Under the pieces are notes generated by a model. The model did no database searches. It was not told where the DNA came from and worked only from the letters and a program-made list of their open reading frames with translations. The translations under genes and the position numbers were made by a program. A stretch of 64,000 nt of DNA. Origin: JAJPHF01 sp035293805. Its GTDB lineage: Bacteria > Chloroflexota > UBA6077 > JAJPHF01. Below are positions 33,468-40,795 of the stretch, piece after piece. The stretch lies in contig DATGMD010000019.1 of NCBI GenBank assembly GCA_035293805.1, positions 1-64,000 of the forward strand, read 5' to 3'. Every line of letters starts with the position of its first letter. Position 1 is the stretch's first letter.

Positions 33468-34597
33468 TCGAGGCTATCCAATCTCCATTCGAGGAGCTAG
33501 GGCTGGCGCCGGAGCTGCTCCGGGCCGTGGACGAGATGGGCTTCGAGGCGCCCACGGAGATCCAGGCGGGCGTGATCCCGGTCATGAGCGCGGGCCGCGA
33601 CGTCATCGCCCAGGCGCAGACCGGCACCGGGAAGACCGCCGCATTCGGCATTCCGATTGTCGAGGGCATCGACGCCGAGCGCGCCGAGGTGCAGGCGCTG
33701 ATCCTGGCGCCCACGCGCGAGCTGGCGCTACAGATTACCGCCGAGCTGCAGGCGCTGGCGCGCTTCCGCCCCGTGGCCGTCGCCACGCTCTACGGCGGTA
33801 GCAGCATTCGCGATCAGATTCGCGCGCTCGAGCAGGGCGCGCAGATCGTCGTCGGCACCCCCGGGCGCATTCTCGACCATCTGAGCCGTCGCACGCTGCG
33901 GCTCGACCACGTCGGCGTACTGGTGCTCGACGAGGCCGACCGCATGCTGGACATGGGCTTCATGCCCGACGTCGAGCGCATTATCCGCCGCCTGCCCCGC
34001 AACCGCCAGACGGCGCTCTTCTCCGCCACCGTGCCGACGGTCATCCGTCGTCTGGCGATGCGCTACATGCGCGATCCGGTGACCGTGGCCGTGCGGGCGG
34101 AGGAGCCGACGGTCGCCCAGGTCGAGCAGGTGTACTACGAGGTGGCCGAGCGGGACAAGTTCGCGGGGCTGCGCCACGTGCTCGACACGGAGCAGCCGCA
34201 GCAGGCCATCATCTTTTGCCACATGCAGATCGGCGTGGACCGGCTGACCCGCGCGCTGCAGCGCGCCGGCTACGACGCGGAGGCGCTGCACGGCAGCCTG
34301 AGCCAGCAGCAGCGGGAGAAGATCCTGCGCCGCTTCCGCGAGGGGAGCCTGCCGCTGCTGGTCGCCACCAACGTGGCGTCGCGCGGCCTGGACATCCCCG
34401 ACGTGTCGCACGTCATCAACTATGACATCCCCGAAGACGCCGAGACGTACGTGCACCGTATTGGCCGCACGGCGCGTGCCGGCCGTGACGGCAAGGCCAT
34501 CACGTTCGTGGCTGAGTGGGACATGGAGGCATGGGCCGCTATCCGCAAGCTGACCGGCGAGGCCATCCAGGAAGCGCGACTCCCGCTGTACAGCTAG
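33464..34597 (+). CDS. DEAD-box ATP-dependent RNA helicase
   Basis: 377 aa from TTG at 33464, 7 nt after GGAGGA. All superfamily-2 motifs are present in order: the Q-motif region FEAPTEIQ, AQTGTGKT (I), APTREL (Ia), GTPGR (Ib), DEAD (II), SAT (III), then GLDIPDVSHVINYD (V) and HRIGRTARAG (VI). It is a minimal two-RecA-domain core with almost no C-terminal extension. Such helicases remodel RNA in ribosome assembly or cold adaptation. The 5' leader contains an intrinsic terminator, suggesting control by attenuation. The gene's stop codon forms the first bases of a TCAGC-type repeat. Confidence 0.94.
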   Translation: MIEAIQSPFEELGLAPELLRAVDEMGFEAPTEIQAGVIPVMSAGRDVIAQAQTGTGKTAAFGIPIVEGIDAERAEVQALILAPTRELALQITAELQALARFRPVAVATLYGGSSIRDQIRALEQGAQIVVGTPGRILDHLSRRTLRLDHVGVLVLDEADRMLDMGFMPDVERIIRRLPRNRQTALFSATVPTVIRRLAMRYMRDPVTVAVRAEEPTVAQVEQVYYEVAERDKFAGLRHVLDTEQPQQAIIFCHMQIGVDRLTRALQRAGYDAEALHGSLSQQQREKILRRFREGSLPLLVATNVASRGLDIPDVSHVINYDIPEDAETYVHRIGRTARAGRDGKAITFVAEWDMEAWAAIRKLTGEAIQEARLPLYS

Positions 34598-34721
34598 CGG
34601 TCAGCCATCAGCCGAGGGCTTGAATGGTTTCATCAAGGCTATGCGCCCGCGGCGCCCACCGTGCGCTAGAATCCTCACAGCAGCCGCGGGCTGATCGCTG
34701 ATAGCTGATCGCTGACCGCTA
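34595..34721. repeat. Inverted TCAGC-type repeats flanking the moeA promoter
   Basis: TAGCGGTCAGCCATCAGC at 34595-34612 and GCTGATCGCTGACCGCTA at 34704-34721 are inverted copies with one mismatch. The right side extends as GCTGATCGCTGATAGC. The same motif is tandemly repeated at 44027 and 55461. The left arm begins at the helicase stop codon; the right arm ends 12 nt before the moeA start. Confidence 0.65.
34667..34672 (+). promoter_or_regulatory. -10 candidate for moeA-selD
   Basis: GCGCTAGAATCC contains TAGAAT (5 of 6 to consensus), about 60 nt before the moeA ATG and between the two repeat arms. No clear -35. Confidence 0.4.
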
Positions 34722-34733
34722 CCGGAGGCTGGC

Positions 34734-35948
34734 ATGGCGACGTACACGATGATCTCGGTCGAGGAGGCCGCCGCCACCATCCTGGCGCACGTCGCGCCGC
34801 TCGGCACCGAGCGCCTGCCGGCGAGCGCCGCCTACGGGCGCGTGCTGGCGCGCGAGATTCGCGCCGCCGAGCCGATGCCGCCCTTCAACGCCTCGACGAT
34901 GGACGGCTATGCCGTGCTGGCCGACGACGCTAGCCCCCGGCGGCGCGTGCTCGGCATCGTCACCGCAGGGCGGCCCCTGGACGAGCCCGTCGTGCCCGGT
35001 ACGGCGATCCGGATCATGACGGGCGCGCCCCTGCCGCCCGGCGCCGACGCGGTCATCATGCAAGAGCTGACCCGCGAGGACGACGGTTACGTCATTCTCG
35101 AGCGCGGCGCGCGGCGCGGGGAGAGCGTGAACCCGCGCGGCCAGGACATCGCCGAGGGCCAGGTCGTGCTAACGCCGGGCACGGCGCTCGGCGCCGCCGA
35201 GCTAGGGTTGCTCGCCGCGCTCGGGGTGGGCGAGGTCGAGGTGTACCGGCGGCCGCGCGTGGCGGTGCTCTCGACGGGCGACGAGATCGTCGAGGCCGAC
35301 CAGCCCGTCCCCTACGGCGCCATCCGCGACAGCAACCGGCCTTCCTTGATGGCGGCGATCCGCGAGGCCGGCGGCGAGCCTAGCTCGCTCGGCATCGCCC
35401 GCGACGACGAGGCGCTGCAGCGGCGGCTGGTGCGCCAGGGGCTGGATGAGGCCGACGTGCTGGTGACCTCGGGCGGCGTGTCGGTGGGCACACGCGACCT
35501 CATCAAGCCGCTGCTCGAAGAGGTAGGCACGGTCTACTTCGGCTCGGTGGCGCTCAAGCCTGGCAAGCCGCTGACGTTCGCCAAGGTCGGCGAGAAGACC
35601 GCGTTCGGGCTGCCGGGCAATCCGGTGTCGTCGCTGGTGAGCTTCGAGGTGTTCGTGCGGCCGGCACTGCGGAAGCTGCAAGGCTTCGCGCGGCTGCACC
35701 GCCCGACGGTCGAGGTGTCGCTCGGCCACGACGTGCGCCAGACGCCCGACCGCACCGAGTACCAGCGGGCGACAGTGGTGTGGCGGCCCGACGGGCTCTA
35801 CGCGCGGACGACGGGCCTGCAGTCGTCGAGCCGCCTGCTGTCGATGGTCGGCGCGAACGCCCTGCTGCACATCCCGCGTGGCGAGGGCACGCTGGCAGCG
35901 GGCACGCGCGTGCAGGCGCTGCTCATTGGCGAGCTGGTAACGGAGTAA
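34734..35948 (+). CDS. moeA: Molybdopterin molybdotransferase MoeA
   Basis: 404 aa from ATG at 34734 behind GGAGG. MoeA motifs: EPMPPFNASTMDGYAV near residue 47, IRIMTGAPLPPGADAVIMQE, STGDEIV, then TSGGVSVG near residue 240, GKPLTFAKVG and GLPGNPVSS. MoeA inserts molybdate (or tungstate) into adenylated molybdopterin to finish the cofactor. Length and motifs are complete, including the C-terminal domain IV. It is followed by selD after 2 nt. Pairing with selD fits a molybdenum/selenium enzyme such as formate dehydrogenase elsewhere, which is an inference. Confidence 0.95.
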   Translation: MATYTMISVEEAAATILAHVAPLGTERLPASAAYGRVLAREIRAAEPMPPFNASTMDGYAVLADDASPRRRVLGIVTAGRPLDEPVVPGTAIRIMTGAPLPPGADAVIMQELTREDDGYVILERGARRGESVNPRGQDIAEGQVVLTPGTALGAAELGLLAALGVGEVEVYRRPRVAVLSTGDEIVEADQPVPYGAIRDSNRPSLMAAIREAGGEPSSLGIARDDEALQRRLVRQGLDEADVLVTSGGVSVGTRDLIKPLLEEVGTVYFGSVALKPGKPLTFAKVGEKTAFGLPGNPVSSLVSFEVFVRPALRKLQGFARLHRPTVEVSLGHDVRQTPDRTEYQRATVVWRPDGLYARTTGLQSSSRLLSMVGANALLHIPRGEGTLAAGTRVQALLIGELVTE

Positions 35949-35950
35949 GC

Positions 35951-36997
35951 ATGGCCGCGCACGAGGTGGTGCGCCTGACCAGTCTCAGTCACGGCGCGGG
36001 GTGAGCGTGCAAGCTCAGCCCGACTGAGCTGGCGCAGGTACTGCGCTCCCTCCCCCCGGTGATCGATCCCGACGCGCTGGTCGGCGCCGCAGAGGCCGAC
36101 GACGCGGCGGTGTACCGGCTGTCCGCCGACCAGGCGCTGGTGGCGACGGTCGACTACATCACGCCCGTCGTGGACGACCCGTACACGTTCGGCCAGATCG
36201 CCGCCGCCAACTCGCTGAGCGACGTGTACGCAATGGGCGCGCGGCCGATCTTCGCGCTGAACGTCGTCGGCTTCCCGCGCGAGACGCTGCCGCTCGACCT
36301 GCTGGCACGAATCCTGGAGGGCGGGGCGGCGAAGGTCGCCGAAGCCGGGATCGGCGTGCTCGGCGGCCATAGCGTGGACGATCCCGAGCCGAAATACGGG
36401 CTGGTGGCGCTCGGCCTGGCCCACCCAGACCGCATCGTCAAGAACGGCGGCGCGCGACCCGGCGACCGGCTGTTCCTCACCAAGCCGCTCGGCATGGGCG
36501 TTATCACGACGGCGATCAAGCGCGACGCCGCGCCGCCCGCGACGGTCGCGGAGGCGCTTGCCGTGATGAGCACGCTCAACCGGGCCGCCGCCGAGGCGAT
36601 GATGGCGGTCGGGCCGCGCGCGGCCACCGACATCACCGGCTTCGGGCTGCTCGGCCACTTGCTGGAGATGCTGGACGCCAGCGCCGCGGGCGCCACGCTA
36701 CAGCTCGACCAGGTGCCGGTCGTGGACGGCGTGTGGGACCTGCTCCGCGCCGGCATCTACCCCGGCGGCAGCCGCCGCAACCTGGAGCACGTCGATCCGC
36801 GCGTCGACTGGGGCGACCTCGACGACGCCGAGCGGCTCCTGCTGGCCGACGCGCAGACCTCCGGCGGGCTGCTGATCGCCGTGGCGGCCGAGCGCGCCGA
36901 CGTGCTGCGCGACGAGCTGCTCGCGCGGGGCACGCTGGCCGCCGAGATCGGCGCCGTCACCGACGAGTCGGGCCGCGTGCGCGTGACGCGCGGGTAA
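35951..36997 (+). CDS. selD: Selenide, water dikinase SelD, itself a selenoprotein (in-frame UGA at codon 18)
   Basis: Read from ATG 35951 (GGAG 5 nt upstream) through an in-frame TGA at 36002-36004, the protein is 348 aa. Its N-terminus, MAAHEVVRLTSLSHGAG-U-ACKL, matches the SelD active-site loop HGAG-C/U-x-CK, with selenocysteine where many SelDs have cysteine. Downstream are AYRL-like ADDAAVYRL, VDYITPVVDDPYTFGQIAAA, GGHSVDDPEPKYGL and TDITGFGLLGH. SelD makes selenophosphate from selenide and ATP. Automated callers would truncate the gene to start after the TGA. It is in an operon with moeA. selB at 17927 supplies the decoding factor. Confidence 0.93.
36002..36036 (+). promoter_or_regulatory. 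UGA selenocysteine codon with SECIS-like hairpin
   Basis: The TGA (36002-36004) is followed 8 nt later by a perfect 6-bp stem GCTCAG (36013-36018)/CTGAGC (36024-36029) with a CCCGA loop. A lower TGC/GCA pairing (36008-36010 with 36034-36036) is separated by an internal loop. Bacterial SECIS elements occupy this position immediately after the UGA and are bound by SelB. Confidence 0.7.
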
Positions 36998-37056
36998 GCT
37001 AGCCGCCTCCCGCCCGTCCTCCTTAGCGCCGCCGTGGCGATGGCACGCGCTGCCCG

Positions 37057-38400
37057 CTAGCGCACGGCCGGGTGGCGGCTCTTGCTCTGGTGGCCGGGGC
37101 CGTGGCGGATCACGACGAGGCCGCCGAGCACGGCGGCGAGCGCCGCGCCCACCGCGCGCTGCCAGCCCGCCGGCTGGTCCGCGGCCGGCGCCTGCCAGCC
37201 GTCACGCTGGCTGCGGTCTCGCTGGGGGACGGGCGTGCGCTGGCTCGACCGGGACTCGACCCCCTGTCGCCCTTGGGTCCCTTGCTGTCCATCCGTCTCG
37301 GCGACGGCCTCGGCCGCGCGCGCTCGCTGCTGCGCGGGGCCGGGCGCCGGGCGCGTCGGCTCCTTCTGGTCCTTGCCCGTCGCGTGCCCCACGCCCACCT
37401 GGGGCGCGAACTTCGGCGTCGGCTGCACGCCCGGCTCGGCCATCACCTCGAGCTGCTCCTCAGGCTCGATGTGCCGCCGGTCCTTGGCGATCGCGTAGGC
37501 CAGCTCCGCCCCGACCAGGATGAGGATGCTGGCAACGTAGAGCCAGAACAGCAGCGCCATCATCGCGCCGATCGGCCCGTAGCCGCTGATCATGTCCGTG
37601 CGGGCGAGATAGAGGGCGATGACGCGCCGCGTGACCTCCCACGCGATAGCGGTCAGCACCGCGGCGGGCCAGATGTCGGCGAACTGGACCTTGCGGCGCG
37701 GCGTGTAGCGGTAGAGCAGGTAGAAGGCGACGGCGATCACCAGCACGCTGACGAGGGTCACCAGCCCTTGCCAGATGTACAGTTGGCCCGGCAGGGCGTT
37801 CGTGAAGGTTTCGAGCAGGTTGAGCGCGGCCGTCGCCGCCCAGCTCAACACGGCGATGCCGCCGATCGCGAGCACCATCGCGATGGCGAAGAGCTTGCCC
37901 TTGATGAATGACCGCGACTTGCTGACGCCCCAGATCCGGTTGACGTTCGAGTCGATCACCGTGAACCAGCCGGAGGCGCTCCAGAGCAGCGCGACGACCC
38001 CCACGCCGGCCGCCGCGCCCTTGGCGTCGATCACGCCGCGGATGACCTGGACGACCTCGTTCTCTCCCTGCGGCAGCAGGCTCGTGATCAGGTTCAGGAG
38101 CTGGTCGCGCACCGAGGCGTTGTTCTGGAGGACCAGGCCGGCGATCGAGAGGAAGAACAGGATGAGCGGGAACAGCGAGAAGATACCGTAGTACGTCATG
38201 GCGGCCGCGTGGTCCGGCACCTGGTCCTTCATGAACCCTTCGGCCGTGCTCTCCGCCACGCGGAACCACGCGTGCTTCTCCATGCTGGTGCGGATGCTGT
38301 TCAGCTTGCCTTTGATCCCGCCTGCCTCGGCGGGAGCGGATTGGGCGTCGGGCCGGGCATCCGGCGCCGAGCGGCCCTGGACGGCGGGTGCTGTGGCCAT
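37057..38400 (-). CDS. YihY/BrkB-family inner-membrane protein
   Basis: 447 aa from ATG at 38400. A cytoplasmic N-terminus of about 65 residues precedes six transmembrane helices. Conserved pieces are DHAAAMTYYGIFSLFPLILF, SASGWFTVIDSNVNRIWG and GYGPIGAMMALLFWLYVASILILVGAELAYAI, typical of the former RNase BN family now called YihY/BrkB. The last 120 residues are hydrophilic, Gln/Arg-rich and disordered, then a short hydrophobic helix (AVGAALAAVLGGLVVI) near the end. The family's function is unsettled; it is not a nuclease. It is convergent with selD. An extended -10 (TGCTTTACT) lies about 100 nt upstream. Confidence 0.9.
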   Translation of the reverse strand: MATAPAVQGRSAPDARPDAQSAPAEAGGIKGKLNSIRTSMEKHAWFRVAESTAEGFMKDQVPDHAAAMTYYGIFSLFPLILFFLSIAGLVLQNNASVRDQLLNLITSLLPQGENEVVQVIRGVIDAKGAAAGVGVVALLWSASGWFTVIDSNVNRIWGVSKSRSFIKGKLFAIAMVLAIGGIAVLSWAATAALNLLETFTNALPGQLYIWQGLVTLVSVLVIAVAFYLLYRYTPRRKVQFADIWPAAVLTAIAWEVTRRVIALYLARTDMISGYGPIGAMMALLFWLYVASILILVGAELAYAIAKDRRHIEPEEQLEVMAEPGVQPTPKFAPQVGVGHATGKDQKEPTRPAPGPAQQRARAAEAVAETDGQQGTQGRQGVESRSSQRTPVPQRDRSQRDGWQAPAADQPAGWQRAVGAALAAVLGGLVVIRHGPGHQSKSRHPAVR

Positions 38401-38498
38401 GATCGATCCCTTTCGCTACTAGCTCCCAGCCTGCCGCGAGCGCGCCTATCGGCGCCAGAGCAGGCGCCAGCACGCCGAGGGCAGGCGCTCTTGGTACT

Positions 38499-38507
38499 AG
38501 TAAAGCA
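38499..38507 (-). promoter_or_regulatory. Extended -10 candidate for the YihY/BrkB gene
   Basis: On the minus strand the bases read TGCTTTACT, matching the window's TGCTAnAnT-like promoter pattern. It is about 100 nt from the start codon. Confidence 0.4.
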
Positions 38508-38613
38508 CGTCGCATGCCATGCACGGCGAAGCGGCCCGCGTCTGACGGCGCCCACGCGGCGCGGGCGAAGGACGATGGTCCAATGAAGCCGCCCACGCTA
38601 CTGCGGGCGGGGG

Positions 38614-39150
38614 CTACGTCGTGTCATGGCGCGGCGCGACGGCCGGCGGGCGCTCGGCGCACAGGACCACGTCGGCCAGCGGGGCCTGCTCGGCATGGTA
38701 GCCCTCCAGCGCGTTCAGCAGCACGGCCAGCCCGAAGCGGGGCATGGTCCCCAGGTGGAAGGTGGTCGCCAGCGCGTCGGGGGTGGGCTGCCAGGGATCG
38801 CCCATCGCCTCGGCGGCGCCCGCCTCGGGCAGGCGCGCGTCGTCCTTGAAGGCGCCGAGGCGCGCCAGGTTGTACCAGTCCGTCAGGACGGCCTCTAGCT
38901 CGTCGGCGTCGTCGGCGGCGAGCGGCCCGGGTGCTCGCGCGACCACTGTGCAGGTATCCCAGGCGCCGTCCTCCAGCCGCCAGGTGAAGGGGCGGGGCAG
39001 CCGCGCCGCGCTCTCCCAATCGAACGCGGGGGGCGGCCCAGGCGGCGGCGTCGGCGCCTGACAGGCGAGCAGCATCGTGGTGAGCAGCGCCGCGAGCGCC
39101 GGCCGGCGCCCGCGAAGTGCCGGCCCCGCCGCGAACCTCGCCACGCGCAT
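38614..39150 (-). CDS. Putative lipoprotein of unknown function
   Basis: 178 aa from ATG at 39150, just after GGAGCGGAGG. The N-terminus (MRVARFAAGPALRGRRPALA) leads to a hydrophobic core and lipobox LLAC near residue 36, so it is probably an extracytoplasmic lipoprotein. The mature part contains FDWESAARLPRPFTWRLEDG and VLTDWYNLARLGAFKDDARL, with paired acidic runs. I do not recognise the family. It is divergent from the ABC substrate-binding protein at 39320, another lipoprotein. A TATACT box lies about 40 nt upstream on its strand. Confidence 0.6.
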   Translation of the reverse strand: MRVARFAAGPALRGRRPALAALLTTMLLACQAPTPPPGPPPAFDWESAARLPRPFTWRLEDGAWDTCTVVARAPGPLAADDADELEAVLTDWYNLARLGAFKDDARLPEAGAAEAMGDPWQPTPDALATTFHLGTMPRFGLAVLLNALEGYHAEQAPLADVVLCAERPPAVAPRHDTT

Positions 39151-39187
39151 CCTCCGCTCCGCCGCCCGTTCGTGTGTACCGTTGCGT

Positions 39188-39193
39188 AGTATA
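39188..39193 (-). promoter_or_regulatory. -10 (TATACT) for the lipoprotein gene
   Basis: The minus strand reads GCGTATACTACG; TATACT is 5 of 6 to consensus. It lies 38 nt upstream of the ATG at 39150 and about 60 nt from the oppositely directed promoter at 39250. Confidence 0.5.
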
Positions 39194-39249
39194 CGCTCTG
39201 GGCGCCGCGCGGCCTTGTTGCTCGCGTGCGCCAGCCCCGCCGCCCGAGG

Positions 39250-39279
39250 TTGACAGGCGCGTGGGCCTTCCCCTACCGT
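39250..39279 (+). promoter_or_regulatory. Sigma-70-type promoter for the ABC substrate-binding protein
   Basis: A perfect -35 TTGACA (39250-39255) is followed after 18 bp by TACCGT (39274-39279). The start codon at 39320 is 40 nt downstream. This is one of only two full -35 hexamers I found correctly placed in the window. Confidence 0.65.
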
Positions 39280-39319
39280 CTGCCTCGGCAGGTGTGCGGT
39301 GGCAAGCAGGGGTGCAAGG

Positions 39320-40366
39320 ATGTGGCAGATCGACGTGACCGTGGCGCTGGGGCTGCTGGCGCTGGGCGGCGCGCTCGGCTGCCAGGCGGTGGCGCCCAGC
39401 CCGGTGGCGCCGAGCGCGGCCGGGGCGCCGGGGGCGGCGACCCAGGCGGCCCCGGACCACATCCGTGCCATCTATAGCTCGCCCACCGGCGGCCACTCGA
39501 TGCTCTGGGTGGCCAAGCAGGCCGGCTTCTTCGCGCAGAACAACCTCGACGTGTCGCTCGACCTGCTGCGCGGCAACCAGCAGGTGCTGGCTACCCTCAT
39601 GACCGGCGAGATCGATCTGGCCCAGAACACCGGCACGTCGGTGATCGACGCCGCGTTGGCCTCGCAGAACATCGTCGCCATCGGCTCGTTCACCGACCGC
39701 TTCACCTACAAGCTGATGGTCGATCCGGCGATTCACCAGGTGGCCGACCTGCGCGGTCTCGGCTTCGCTTCCAGCTCGCCCGGCTCGACCGACGAGGTAG
39801 CGGCGCGCAAGACCTTCGCGGCGCTCGGCGTGGACCCACGCGACGTGGACTTCATCAGCTTTCAGGACCAGAACGGCCGGGTCGCCGCCATGCGCCAGGG
39901 CATCGCCAAGGCGACCTTCGTCGTGCCACCCAACGACGCCGTGCTGCGGAAGGCCGGCTTCGCGGAGCTGCTCGACACCGCCGACCTCGACCTGCCCTAC
40001 GTGGGGATCGCGCCGTCCGTGCGGCCGGACTACTTGCGGGACCACCGCGCCGCGCTGGAGCGCTACATGCGCGCCATGACGCAGGCCATCGCCTACTACA
40101 AGCACAACCCGGAGTACGCCAAGCAGGTCATCGGCAAGTACATGGAGCTGGACGACCCCGACGTGCTGGACGCGGCGGCGACCTACTACGTCAAGGTGAT
40201 GCCGCGCGTCCCCTACGTGCCGGACGCGGGCGTGCGCGCCATGATCGAGGACGCCGCCGCACAGGACCCGGCCGTGCGGAACATCGACCCGGCCACGCTC
40301 TACGACAACAGCCTGGTGCGCGCGGTCGAGGAGTCAGGGCTGATCAAGGAGTTGTATCCGGACTGA
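39320..40366 (+). CDS. ABC transporter substrate-binding lipoprotein (NMT1/SsuA/TauA-like)
   Basis: 348 aa from ATG at 39320; an in-frame GTG at 39299 is less likely. The lipoprotein signal ends ALGGALGC near residue 22. The periplasmic-binding fold follows: HSMLWVAKQAGFFAQNNLDVSL, then LMTGEIDLAQNTGTSVIDAAL and GVDPRDVDFISFQDQNGRVAAM, typical of NMT1/THI5-like or sulfonate/nitrate-binding proteins. It would deliver a small organic or aromatic anion to an importer. No permease or ATPase gene is adjacent, so it is an orphan receptor or acts with distant partners. Confidence 0.88.
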   Translation: MWQIDVTVALGLLALGGALGCQAVAPSPVAPSAAGAPGAATQAAPDHIRAIYSSPTGGHSMLWVAKQAGFFAQNNLDVSLDLLRGNQQVLATLMTGEIDLAQNTGTSVIDAALASQNIVAIGSFTDRFTYKLMVDPAIHQVADLRGLGFASSSPGSTDEVAARKTFAALGVDPRDVDFISFQDQNGRVAAMRQGIAKATFVVPPNDAVLRKAGFAELLDTADLDLPYVGIAPSVRPDYLRDHRAALERYMRAMTQAIAYYKHNPEYAKQVIGKYMELDDPDVLDAAATYYVKVMPRVPYVPDAGVRAMIEDAAAQDPAVRNIDPATLYDNSLVRAVEESGLIKELYPD

Positions 40367-40507
40367 GCGGCGCGGGCCGCGGGGAGCCGGCCGCCGGGAG
40401 GAGCGAGCGCATGGCGCGGGTGGGAGCGATCGACCATTTCGTCGTGCAGCTCATCACCGCGGGCTTGCCCGAGTAGCCGTGGACATGGCGCTAGCGCGGA
40501 ACCCGCT

Positions 40508-40693
40508 TCACACGGCGGCTAGCTCCTCCTCGGCGGCCCACCAGTCGAAGTGGCGAAGCGCCGTCCACTCTTCCTCACAGAGGTCGAAGCCGTGGCGGCG
40601 CGCCGCCGCCTCGGCGTTGGCGCACAGCTCGGCGCGAAACTCCGGCTCGTCTACCCAGCGGCGCATCAGCCGCTCGACCGCCTCGGCGCTCAT
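40508..40693 (-). CDS. Os1348/Franean1_4349-type RiPP-precursor-like small protein
   Basis: 61 aa from ATG at 40693, with GGGAG upstream. The sequence MSAEAVERLMRRWVDEPEFR, then HGFDLCEEEWTALRHFDW and a final EEELAAV, has the pattern of the Os1348/Franean1_4349 group. These are short helical proteins with a V/L-x-R-W-x-x-D-P-x-F-R opening, and are often annotated as NHLP-related or RiPP precursor peptides. There is almost no core region after the leader-like part and no modification enzyme nearby. It may therefore be a stand-alone or degenerate precursor, or a non-RiPP homologue. A short remnant frame (40411-40476, plus) adjoins it. Confidence 0.55.
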   Translation of the reverse strand: MSAEAVERLMRRWVDEPEFRAELCANAEAAARRHGFDLCEEEWTALRHFDWWAAEEELAAV

Positions 40694-40795
40694 CGGACCT
40701 ACTCCCTGTGTCCCGGTGGCTCGCGTTCCCGTTCTGTGACTACGATAGCCAGGGGGCGCCCGTACCGTCAGTCGCCTGTGCGACATTCGGCGGCG

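Noticed and set aside
40411..40476. Short plus-strand frame starting MARVGAIDHFVVQLITAG
   Set aside because: Only 21 codons ending in TAG; possibly a gene remnant, but too short to identify.
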